Part shown: one piece after another, positions 1-6,132 of the stretch
Layout: every line of letters begins with the position of its first letter
How positions within the stretch are numbered: the first letter of the stretch is position 1
DNA from: an uncultured Fretibacterium sp.
GTDB taxonomy: Bacteria; Synergistota; Synergistia; Synergistales; Aminobacteriaceae
NCBI RefSeq assembly: GCF_963548695.1
Contig: NZ_CAUUWA010000036.1
Coordinates: 1 to 23,733, forward strand
DNA: 23,733 nucleotides
Reading direction: 5' to 3'
Notes under the pieces: model-generated
Databases searched by the model: none
Told to the model about the DNA's origin: nothing
Seen by the model: only the letters and a program-made list of their open reading frames with translations
Program-made: the position numbers and the translations under genes

Positions 1-45
1 AATGAGCCATTATGTCAAATTCAGAGGTCCGGCAACATCGAGGAA

Positions 46-114
46 CTGCGTTTCCCTATAAAAGTACGAGCGGCCCCAGTTGAGGGCCGCTCGTACTTTT
101 ATAGGGAAACGCAG
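46..114. repeat. 31-bp perfect inverted repeat with 7-nt loop
   Basis: The arms at 46-76 and 84-114 are exact reverse complements over 31 bases and enclose the loop cagttga (77-83). The repeat starts about 10 bases past the stop codon of the minus-strand subtilase, so it would fold in that gene's mRNA 3' end and could act as a terminator or 3' stabiliser. It lacks a clear U-tract on either strand, and the stem is much longer than a usual intrinsic terminator. A small non-autonomous mobile-element remnant is an alternative. Nothing else is seen in bases 1-45. Confidence 0.85.
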
Positions 115-123
115 GAATGGGGG

Positions 124-2121
124 TCAGCGTTTCCGGTTCGGGAGGAACGCGAATGTCAGTAGGCCCAAGGCGAGGAATCCGCCGTTGCAGCCGCCGCCGC
201 CCGATTTTGATTTTTGTCCGGGGTTGGGGTCGGTCAGGGGCGGAGTCCGGTCCGTCATCCCACTCAGAGGGATGCCCGTTGCTCCCAGCGGAAGCCTCTT
301 GTCCGCGGCGTCTCCCTCCAGCCGGCAGTTCAGCGCCTCAATGACGGCCGTAACCAGATTTACCCTGGCGACCATGCCCGTGATCTGCAGCGTGTAGTTC
401 AGAGAAGCTGAAGCTGCGGAAAGCGCCGCCGCCGCGGAGGAGGTCCTCCCGTTCTCCAGGATCGTGACCCTGCGGTAGTCCAGCCCTCTGGCCTCTATGG
501 ACGCTGAGATCAATCTCTTTTTCGTCGAAAGGGAGACGCGGATCGCCACAGGGGTGTTTCCCCAAGCGTCGGGGATCCCGCGAACGATCGTCCATTGGCT
601 GGGGGTCGTCGGGACAACAATGTCGCCCGATGTTGAATCCCCCGGACCAGGCTGCGGCTCGGGATTGGGCTGGGGCTGAGGCTGGGGCTGAGGCTGAGGC
701 CCAAGGTCGGGGCTCGTCGTCTCTAGGATGTCCAGCGCTTTCTTCACGTCCAGGTAGCCGTACTGGGAGAGCTTGGCGCCACTCCCGTTCGTCGGCGCCG
801 TCGCCACTGGGTTTCGATTGCCGTCCGCTCCCTTCAGCAGGGCCTCCTTTATCTGGGACGCCGTGGCGTTCGGGTAGCGGCTCGCCAGCAGCGCCGCGGC
901 CCCGGCAACGTGCGGGGTCGCCATGGACGTGCCATCTAAATGAGCATAGATAGCTCCCTTGGGCTGCGGCGTTATCGTGCTGAGGATGCGCACGCCCGGG
1001 GCCGCCAAGTGCACCGCCGTCGGGCTCCAGTTCGAGAAGTCCGCCGCAGTAGCGTCCGCCGACACGGCCCCGACGACGATCATGTTTTTCAGCCCGGTGA
1101 AGGACGCGGGATAGCAATAGTCTCCTTTCTTAAATTCGGGATTGGCGGGATCTCCGGGGTCATCGTAGGGCGCGGGCTTCCCCACCTCCAGGCCCTCGTT
1201 TCCCGCCGCGACGACGATCACCGTCCGGTCCATGTCGTCCAGGATCTTGTAAGCGCGCCATATTGGAAGAATTGCTTGTGCTCTCGCCGGGGGGATGGAT
1301 GCGTATCCTCCCAAGGAGAGGTTGACCGCGGCGACCTTCATCTGCGAATTGCTGCGAAGGAGGGAGATCAGGTAGTTGAGGGCATCCACGGTCCAGGAGG
1401 TCGGGCCGGACCCGTCCGCGCCCAGGATCCGCAGCGCGATCAGCCGCGTCGTCCAGTTCACCCCCGTGACGCCCAGGCCGTTGTTCCCCACGGCCCCGAT
1501 CGTCCCCGCAACGTGTGTTCCGTGCCCGTGGGCGTCAGCATAGTCCGAGGGGACCGCGGGCGTTTTTTCATTGATTCGCGTGAAGTTGCGGCTGAGCCTC
1601 GTATCCAGGTTTGCTTGAAGGTCCTCGTGGGCGGCGTAGATACCCGTATCCGCCACCGCGACGTACACGTCCGTGCTGCCCGTCGCGACGTCCCACGCCT
1701 CGGGGGCGCGGATGGCCGAGAGTCCCCAGAGCTCTCCCGAGGCGTATCGGGGATCGTCGGGATCCTGCATGGCCCGGGTGATGTAGTTCTGAGATGCCGC
1801 GAGCACGTCGGTCCTCGCCCTCAGAGCCTCCACCAGCTGCTCCGCTGTCCCGGTCTCGGAACGGACCAGCGCGAAGACGCCGTCGCCGGCCTCGGACAGG
1901 GCCCCATAGGCCTGGGCCACCCGTGCTCCGGAGGCCGCCGCCAGCGCAGCCAGCCGAAACGATTCCGCCCCGCGTTCCACGGACGCCGCCGTAACGACGG
2001 CACCGGGCGCCTTTTTGAAGACCACCAGCGCCTCGCCCTCGACGCAGGGGGCGGCAAGGGCTCCCCCTGGAGCTGTCAGCAGCCCCAAAAGGACCGCGGC
2101 GAGCAAAAACGACTTTCTCAT
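124..2121 (-). CDS. Secreted subtilisin-like serine protease (S8) with Synerg-CTERM tail
   Basis: This is a 665-residue exported peptidase. Residues 1-24 form a signal peptide (MRKSFLLAAVLLGLL then an Ala-rich cleavage region). Residues 27-115 resemble an inhibitor-type propeptide. The S8 catalytic domain spans about 130-465 with Asp158 (VADTG), His200 (HGHGTHVAG), oxyanion Asn308 (AAGNEG) and Ser399 (GTSMATPHVAG). A Pro-Gln/Pro-Glu linker (474-494) precedes a C-terminal domain of unknown fold (500-625). The tail GGGGC(645)NGG, a hydrophobic stretch and NRKR match the Synerg-CTERM sorting signal known from Synergistota, implying surface anchoring or processing. An upstream in-frame ATG at 2202 exists, but the ATG at 2121 is chosen because GGAGGGG lies just before it and the signal peptide begins there. 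The gene is monocistronic, with a promoter at 2245-2273 and a long hairpin after the stop. Substrate is unknown. Confidence 0.93.
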   Translation of the reverse strand: MRKSFLLAAVLLGLLTAPGGALAAPCVEGEALVVFKKAPGAVVTAASVERGAESFRLAALAAASGARVAQAYGALSEAGDGVFALVRSETGTAEQLVEALRARTDVLAASQNYITRAMQDPDDPRYASGELWGLSAIRAPEAWDVATGSTDVYVAVADTGIYAAHEDLQANLDTRLSRNFTRINEKTPAVPSDYADAHGHGTHVAGTIGAVGNNGLGVTGVNWTTRLIALRILGADGSGPTSWTVDALNYLISLLRSNSQMKVAAVNLSLGGYASIPPARAQAILPIWRAYKILDDMDRTVIVVAAGNEGLEVGKPAPYDDPGDPANPEFKKGDYCYPASFTGLKNMIVVGAVSADATAADFSNWSPTAVHLAAPGVRILSTITPQPKGAIYAHLDGTSMATPHVAGAAALLASRYPNATASQIKEALLKGADGNRNPVATAPTNGSGAKLSQYGYLDVKKALDILETTSPDLGPQPQPQPQPQPNPEPQPGPGDSTSGDIVVPTTPSQWTIVRGIPDAWGNTPVAIRVSLSTKKRLISASIEARGLDYRRVTILENGRTSSAAAALSAASASLNYTLQITGMVARVNLVTAVIEALNCRLEGDAADKRLPLGATGIPLSGMTDRTPPLTDPNPGQKSKSGGGGCNGGFLALGLLTFAFLPNRKR

Positions 2122-2244
2122 CTCTTCCCCTCCATTTTTCTGCGGGCCCGCCCGACGTTTCAAAAACGAAGGCAGCCGGGCGACAAAAAGGCCTGCCCGC
2201 ATCGCCGTGCCGTACTTATCCGCACGCTTCTGATTTCAAGATTA

Positions 2245-2273
2245 ACTTTAGGGCAAAACCCTCTTTCAGTCAA
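2245..2273 (-). promoter_or_regulatory. Sigma-70-type promoter for the subtilase gene
   Basis: On the minus strand, TTGACT (2273-2268) and TAAAGT (2250-2245) are separated by exactly 17 bases. Transcription would start near 2238, giving a leader of about 117 bases before the ATG at 2121. The -35 box matches 5 of 6 consensus bases and the -10 box 4 of 6. Confidence 0.6.
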
Positions 2274-2400
2274 CAATTTTCCGCATATCGCCGCCGCCCG
2301 GCGATAGGGCTCTTTCGCAGAATACGAGCGATAGGCCCAAGGCCGTTTTGCCGTCCGTGGGAAAACCGGGGGCCTTTAAACCCGGATGGCCGAGTTGCGC

Positions 2401-2429
2401 TTGCCCCCGTCCCCCCGAGGGCCTACAAT
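2401..2429 (+). promoter_or_regulatory. Sigma-70-type promoter for the ybjQ-family gene
   Basis: TTGCCC (2401-2406) and TACAAT (2424-2429) are separated by 17 bases. They lie in the divergent intergenic region 2122-2563, which holds no convincing gene. The predicted start near 2436 leaves a leader of about 128 bases that contains the hairpin at 2442-2473. Confidence 0.5.
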
Positions 2430-2441
2430 AATCCTGGAGAG

Positions 2442-2473
2442 CCCCCTCGTACAAAGCACGAATGTACGGGGGG
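2442..2473 (+). promoter_or_regulatory. Leader hairpin upstream of the ybjQ-family gene
   Basis: CGTAC (2448-2452) pairs with GTACG (2464-2468), and the flanking CCCCC (2442-2446) pairs with GGGGG (2469-2473) across a single bulged T (2447). The loop is 11 bases. It lies directly after the predicted transcription start, so it may be a stabilising or attenuating 5' structure. No known riboswitch class was recognised. Confidence 0.4.
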
Positions 2474-2563
2474 AGGAAATGAGAGGGGACGTGCGGAGTC
2501 CATGCTTCCGAGTCCGTTCCCCCTTGCTTGGAAAAACATAGCAGGAAAGGGAGGTTTTGCAGC

Positions 2564-2884
2564 ATGATCGTGACGACGACTCCCAGCGTCGAGGGGCGCA
2601 CCATCAGGGAGTATCGGGGCATCGTGTTTGGCGAGGTGGTCGCCGGGGTCAATTTTCTGAAGGATATCGGGGCGGCGCTGCGTAACGTCTTTGGGGGGCG
2701 TTCCAAGGGCTACGAGGAGGAGCTGACCCGTGCCCGGACGGAGAGCCTGGTCGAGATGGGGCAGCGGGCGTCCGCACTGGGGGCCGACGCGGTGGTGGGG
2801 GTCAAGATGGACTATGAGGTGCTGGGCGCGAACAACGACATGTTGATGGTGACGTGCAGCGGAACGGCCGTGAAGTTGGACTGA
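2564..2884 (+). CDS. YbjQ/UPF0145 family protein
   Basis: The 106-residue protein MIVTTTPSVEGR... carries the family features: the N-terminal strand TTTPSVEGRTIREYRGIVFGEVV, the helix RSKGYEEELTRARTESLVEMGQRA, and the conserved GADAVVGVKMDYEVL segment followed by a final strand. The family (PF01906, about 100-110 residues) forms small oligomeric cytoplasmic proteins called putative heavy-metal-binding, but no function is firmly established. An ATG at 2528 is in frame, but the ATG at 2564 has AAGGGAGG about 9 bases upstream and gives the standard family length. It follows its own promoter and hairpin leader, and the next gene starts 180 bases later. A 14-base palindrome (2912-2925, centred on TTCCGGAA) just after the stop may be a weak terminator. 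Confidence 0.9.
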   Translation: MIVTTTPSVEGRTIREYRGIVFGEVVAGVNFLKDIGAALRNVFGGRSKGYEEELTRARTESLVEMGQRASALGADAVVGVKMDYEVLGANNDMLMVTCSGTAVKLD

Positions 2885-3063
2885 GGTCCGAAGAGCCCCC
2901 TCGGTCCCGCCCCGTTCCGGAACGGCTGTTGCCGGATCGGGGAGAAGGTCGGCACCGCCTGGAACGCCGGTAAGGGCCTGATGAAGGGATAGGACGGGGG
3001 ACGAGGCGCCGAGTCGACGATGATGCAGTGAAGATACGAGATGCAGAAAGGAGGCGTCCTTCG

Positions 3064-3606
3064 ATGCGCGAATCCTTCGAAGGGCAAAAACCTGTGGTTC
3101 CGAGAGCACATCTGAGGGCCATGCTCTTGGCCGCGCTCCTCGCGGCGGCGGCCTTCCTGCTCGCGCCCTTCTCGTTTCCCGTCGGCCCCTCGCGATGTTT
3201 TCCATTTCAGCACACGCTCAACGCCGTGGCCGGGGTCCTGCTGGGGCCCTGGTGGGCTGTGGGCAGCGCGTTCGTCGCCAGCCTCGTCCGCTATGCGACG
3301 GGCATGGGGACGATCCTTGCCTTTCCCGGAAGCCTTTTCGGGGCATTGGCCGTGGGGGTGACTGCCCGCACGGTTCTGCGCGGGCAGAGGGTCAGGGCCT
3401 GGGCGGCCCTCGCGGAGCCCTGCGCCACGGGGACGCTGGGCGCCTTCACAGCGGCCCTGATCGTATCCCCCGGGGCGGTGGGAGGGATGTTCGTCACCCT
3501 CTCGGCCGCGTTTCTCACCAGCAGCGTTCCGGGCGCCCTCCTTGGCCTGATCGTTCTCAAGGGCCTCGAAAAGCGCCTGAAGGGCACGGCCAAAGCGGCG
3601 GAATAG
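3064..3606 (+). CDS. thiW: ThiW-type ECF transporter S component (thiazole uptake)
   Basis: This is a hydrophobic protein of 180 residues with about five membrane segments after a basic N-terminus. The segments FPFQHTLNAVAGVLLGPWWA, RYATGMGTILAFPGSLFGALAVG and AEPCATGTLGAF resemble the ThiW family, the substrate-binding subunit of energy-coupling-factor transporters thought to import the thiazole precursor of thiamine (hydroxyethylthiazole). It would need an EcfAAT module encoded elsewhere. The ATG at 3064 is chosen over the GTG at 3028 because AAAGGAGG (3047-3054) is well placed for it. No thiamine biosynthesis genes are adjacent, and the upstream 180 bases do not show the conserved TPP riboswitch cores. 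It converges on the next gene with only 7 bases between the stop codons. The family assignment is fairly secure; the substrate is inferred. Confidence 0.78.
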   Translation: MRESFEGQKPVVPRAHLRAMLLAALLAAAAFLLAPFSFPVGPSRCFPFQHTLNAVAGVLLGPWWAVGSAFVASLVRYATGMGTILAFPGSLFGALAVGVTARTVLRGQRVRAWAALAEPCATGTLGAFTAALIVSPGAVGGMFVTLSAAFLTSSVPGALLGLIVLKGLEKRLKGTAKAAE

Positions 3607-3613
3607 CGCGGCG

Positions 3614-4630
3614 TCACGCCTCCCTGTCCAGTGTCATATCCCCCGGCTGGACCAACCCCCGGCCCTCGAGAATCCTGGCGAAGAACCAGGTGAGCAGGGC
3701 GGGGAGGACGAAATGCAGCAGGATCACGCCGGGCCAGGCGGACTCGCCCATCACGGTGAACGTGCCGATCTGCCCCACCAGGCCGCTCGTCCCCATCCCC
3801 GCGCCGACGCTGTTGTTCTTCATCCGGAAAAGCAGCGTCGCGAGGGGGCCCAGGACGGCCGAGGCGAGGGTCGGCGGAACCCATATCCAGGGGTTGCGCA
3901 TGATGTTCGGCACCTGAATCATGGACGTGCCCAGCCCCTGGGCGATCAGGCCCCCGATCCCGTTCTCCCGGAAGCTCATGACCGCGAACCCGACCATCTG
4001 CGCGCTGCACCCCACCGTGGAGGCCCCGGCGGCGAGCCCCGAGAGCCCCAATGAGATCGCCAGGGCGGCGCTGCTGATCGGCAGCGTGAGGATCATCCCC
4101 ATGATGACGGAGACGGCGATGCCCATCGGCAGCGGCTGCAGGGTCGTCGTCAGGTTGACGAGATCCCCGACGGCGTTCATTCCTCTCGCAATCCAGGGCG
4201 CGCAGGTCACGGCCGCGAGTCCGCCGCCGACGATCGTGGCGAGAGGGATCAACAGGATGTCGAGCCCCTTGCCGCCTTTTCCCTGCGCGATCTTGCCGCA
4301 CAGGACCCCGACGAGAGCCGCGACGGCGGCCCCTACGGGCTCGCCGGGCACGGGCGCAGGGCCGGCAAAGGCCCCAGCCCCGACAGCGCCGACCGCCAGA
4401 GAGGAGAAGACCGCCAGGGGCGGGGCCGAGACGCTGCACGCGATGCTGGCCGCGATAGCCGGTCCCATGAGGATCTGCGCCGCACTGCCGAGTTTCGTCA
4501 GCAGGGGAACTGAGAGGTAGGCGCCCGCCTGCCTCAGGATCAACCCCACGATCAGGGAGGCGAAGAGTCCGCGCCCCATTCCATTCATCACGTCGATGAC
4601 AAAGTCCCAGCCTTTCCGTTGTCTGGCCAT
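3614..4630 (-). CDS. PTS EIIC_2-family membrane protein
   Basis: This 338-residue polytopic membrane protein has about eight to ten hydrophobic segments. The segments FASLIVGLILRQAG, LGSAAQILMGPAIAASIACSV, LPISSAALAISLGLSGLAAGA and NSVGAGMGTSGLVGQIGT resemble the PF13303 (PTS_EIIC_2) family, whose members look like sugar phosphotransferase IIC domains but usually stand alone without IIA or IIB partners; their substrates are mostly unknown. None of the neighbours encodes a PTS component. The ATG at 4630 is chosen because AGGAGG precedes it; an upstream in-frame extension to 4984 would overlap the start of the divergent ftcD and adds no membrane-protein character. A possible minus-strand -10 (TATAAT, 4697-4692) lies upstream, but no convincing -35 was found. 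Confidence 0.8.
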   Translation of the reverse strand: MARQRKGWDFVIDVMNGMGRGLFASLIVGLILRQAGAYLSVPLLTKLGSAAQILMGPAIAASIACSVSAPPLAVFSSLAVGAVGAGAFAGPAPVPGEPVGAAVAALVGVLCGKIAQGKGGKGLDILLIPLATIVGGGLAAVTCAPWIARGMNAVGDLVNLTTTLQPLPMGIAVSVIMGMILTLPISSAALAISLGLSGLAAGASTVGCSAQMVGFAVMSFRENGIGGLIAQGLGTSMIQVPNIMRNPWIWVPPTLASAVLGPLATLLFRMKNNSVGAGMGTSGLVGQIGTFTVMGESAWPGVILLHFVLPALLTWFFARILEGRGLVQPGDMTLDREA

Positions 4631-4761
4631 CGAGAGTCCTCCTATGCTGACCGAGCTGACGGTCCGGTATGATCCTCCGGTTCCGTCCTGCATTATATCA
4701 AAGGAGAAAAGCGTAAAAGGCGGTAAAAGGCGGAGGGCACGGATTTCTTCGTCTTTTCGTT

Positions 4762-4767
4762 TATAAT
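4762..4767 (+). promoter_or_regulatory. Candidate -10 box for ftcD
   Basis: A perfect TATAAT lies about 90 bases before the ftcD ATG in an AT-rich patch (TTTCGTTTATAATGC). No good -35 hexamer is found at 16-18 bases upstream, so the call rests on the -10 only. Confidence 0.3.
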
Positions 4768-4856
4768 GCTGAGGGGAGGCAAACTCGAAACCATACGGCG
4801 CTTGAACCCATTGCGGATGCCGGAATGACCGGAATGAAAGGACAGGATGAGCGGAT

Positions 4857-5756
4857 ATGGCGAAGCTTGTGGAATGCGTACCGAACTTCAGCGAGGGGCA
4901 GAGGGCCGAGGTCATCGAGGCCATCATCGGCGAGGCGCGCGGGACGCCCGGCGTGACTATCCTGGACCACTCCTCCGACCCCAATCACAATCGGACGGTG
5001 CTCACCTTCGTGGGCGAGCCTCAGGCCGCCAAGCAGGCGGCGTTCGCCTGCTGCGCCAAGGCCGCGGAGCTGATCGACATGGAGAAACACAGGGGGGGAC
5101 ATCCCCGCATCGGTGCGACGGACGTCATTCCCTTCATCCCCGTCTCGAACGTTACGATGGAGGAGTGCGTGGCCCTGGCCCACGAGCTGGGCAGGGAGAT
5201 TGCCGACAAGCTCTCCATTCCCGTCTATTTCTACGAGGCCGCCGCAAAGCGCCCCTCGATGAAGGCGCTGCCCGACGTCCGCAAGGGGGAGTACGAGGGG
5301 CTGAAGGAGGCCATCAAAACGCCGGAACGCGCCCCCGACGAGGGGCCTCGGGCGATGCACCCCAGGGCCGGAGCTACGGTCGTCGGCGCGCGCCCCTTTC
5401 TGGTGGCCTTCAACATCAACCTGTCGACCTCCGACTTGGCCCTGGCCAAGCACATCGCCCAGACCATCCGCGCGGCCAGGGGCGGCTATGTGAACTGCCG
5501 CGCCATCGGCCTGGCGCTTGAGGAGAGGGGGATCACTCAGGTCTCCATCAACATGACGGACTACACCTCGACCCCGCTGCACCGCGTCTTCGAGACCGTC
5601 AAATCCGAGGCCGCGCGCTACGGTGTCAGTGTCGTGGGTAGCGAGATCATCGGGCTTACCCCCATGCAGGCCCTCCTGGACGCCGCCGACTTCTACCTGC
5701 GCCTCGAGGGTTTCAAGCGCGACCAGGTGCTGGAGGCTCGCCTGCTTGGGGAATAG
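4857..5756 (+). CDS. ftcD: Glutamate formimidoyltransferase
   Basis: This 299-residue protein corresponds to the formiminotransferase half of eukaryotic FTCD (EC 2.1.2.5). It transfers the formimino group of N-formimino-glutamate to tetrahydrofolate in anaerobic histidine degradation. MAKLVECVPNFSEG is the family N-terminus. His82 in EKHRGGHPRIGATDV aligns with the catalytic His82 of the mammalian enzyme. The second subdomain follows from about 180 (NINLSTSDLALAKHIAQTIR). The cyclodeaminase domain is absent, as in many bacteria where it is a separate gene; none is seen here. Start: ATG at 4857, with AGGA about 9 bases upstream. The 3' end (5706-5756) is the first unit of a tandem repeat that continues past the stop, which is very unusual for this gene. 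Cytoplasmic one-carbon metabolism. Confidence 0.95.
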   Translation: MAKLVECVPNFSEGQRAEVIEAIIGEARGTPGVTILDHSSDPNHNRTVLTFVGEPQAAKQAAFACCAKAAELIDMEKHRGGHPRIGATDVIPFIPVSNVTMEECVALAHELGREIADKLSIPVYFYEAAAKRPSMKALPDVRKGEYEGLKEAIKTPERAPDEGPRAMHPRAGATVVGARPFLVAFNINLSTSDLALAKHIAQTIRAARGGYVNCRAIGLALEERGITQVSINMTDYTSTPLHRVFETVKSEAARYGVSVVGSEIIGLTPMQALLDAADFYLRLEGFKRDQVLEARLLGE

Positions 5757-5797
5757 CGCGCCGGGGGTCCGCGGCGCTTGAAAACCGAGGGGGGGGT

Positions 5798-5819
5798 ACG
5801 GGGGGCGTCGGCCCCCCGT
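5798..5819 (+). terminator. GC-rich hairpin after ftcD, unit 1
   Basis: ACGGGGGGC (5798-5806) pairs with GCCCCCCGT (5811-5819) around the loop GTCG. It is followed by GCTTTG rather than a long U-tract, so it may be a weak or Rho-aided terminator. Confidence 0.55.
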
Positions 5820-5830
5820 GCTTTGAATCG

Positions 5831-5881
5831 GAGGGTTTCAAGCGCGAGCAGGTGCTGGAGGCCCGGTTGTTGGAGGAATAG
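5831..5881 (+). pseudogene. Orphan ftcD C-terminal tail, copy 2
   Basis: This untranslated 17-codon copy reads EGFKREQVLEARLLEE then TAG, matching the true ftcD end EGFKRDQVLEARLLGE. It has no start codon or ribosome binding site and lies after the ftcD stop. Seven bases differ from the real tail across its 17 codons; only two codons change the amino acid (D to E, G to E). Confidence 0.8.
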
Positions 5882-5921
5882 TGTGCCGGGGGTCCGCGTC
5901 GCTTGAAACCCGAGGGGGGGT

Positions 5922-5943
5922 ATGGGGGGCTTTGGCCCCCCGT
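5922..5943 (+). terminator. GC-rich hairpin, repeat unit 2
   Basis: ATGGGGGGC (5922-5930) pairs with GCCCCCCGT (5935-5943) with one T-G wobble, around the loop TTTG. It is the counterpart of the hairpin in unit 1; stem pairing is kept although the loop sequence changed. Confidence 0.5.
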
Positions 5944-5954
5944 GCTTTGAATCG

Positions 5955-6005
5955 GAGGGATTCAAGCGCGAGCAGGTGCTGGAGGCCCGATTGCTGGGGG
6001 AATAG
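5955..6005 (+). pseudogene. Orphan ftcD C-terminal tail, copy 3
   Basis: This untranslated 17-codon copy reads EGFKREQVLEARLLGE then TAG. Compared with the real ftcD tail, six bases differ but only one residue does (D to E). It shares that E and the preceding spacer variants with copy 2, so copies 2 and 3 are closer to each other than to the functional end. Confidence 0.8.
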
Positions 6006-6045
6006 CGCGCCGGGGGTCCGCGTCGCTTGAAACCCGATGGGGGGT

Positions 6046-6067
6046 ACGGGGGGCGTCGGCCCCCCGT
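6046..6067 (+). terminator. GC-rich hairpin, repeat unit 3
   Basis: ACGGGGGGC (6046-6054) pairs with GCCCCCCGT (6059-6067) around the loop GTCG, identical to the hairpin in unit 1. It is the last element before the symporter leader, about 65 bases ahead of its start codon. Confidence 0.5.
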
Positions 6068-6132
6068 GCTTTGCCCAATTAAGGATAGAGGCCCTATGAG
6101 GGCGGACGGATTTTGGAGGAGATATTTTCGTC

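Larger units (their letters stand above)
5706..6074 (+). repeat. About three tandem copies of the ftcD 3' end plus hairpin (124-125 bp units)
   Basis: Unit 1 (5706-5830) holds the last 16 codons and stop of ftcD, a spacer beginning near GCCGGGGGTCC, a G-run, a GC-rich hairpin and GTGCTTTGAATCG. Unit 2 (5831-5954) and unit 3 (5955-6074) repeat all of this, including a 51-base copy of the coding tail ending in TAG. Unit 3 ends at GTGCTTTG, after which the sequence diverges. The G-run is 8, 7 and 6 bases long in units 1, 2 and 3. Differences among the coding tails fall mostly at synonymous positions. The array fills the whole gap up to the leader of the downstream symporter. Confidence 0.93.

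Noticed and set aside
940..2307. 455-codon open frame on the plus strand
   Set aside because: It lies antisense to the subtilase with its full catalytic triad. The translation is Arg/Gly-rich without domain features, as expected from the opposite strand of GC-rich coding DNA.
2885..3063. TPP riboswitch upstream of the thiW-like gene
   Set aside because: The conserved CUGAGA and ACCUGAU-type cores are not arranged as needed; only a chance CCTGATGA was seen.
3291..4439. 382-codon open frame on the minus strand
   Set aside because: It overlaps the EIIC_2-like gene in another frame and the antisense of thiW, and its translation is low-complexity Arg/Gly.
5706..6074. CRISPR-like array
   Set aside because: Units are contiguous with no unique spacers, and their content is the ftcD tail plus a hairpin.
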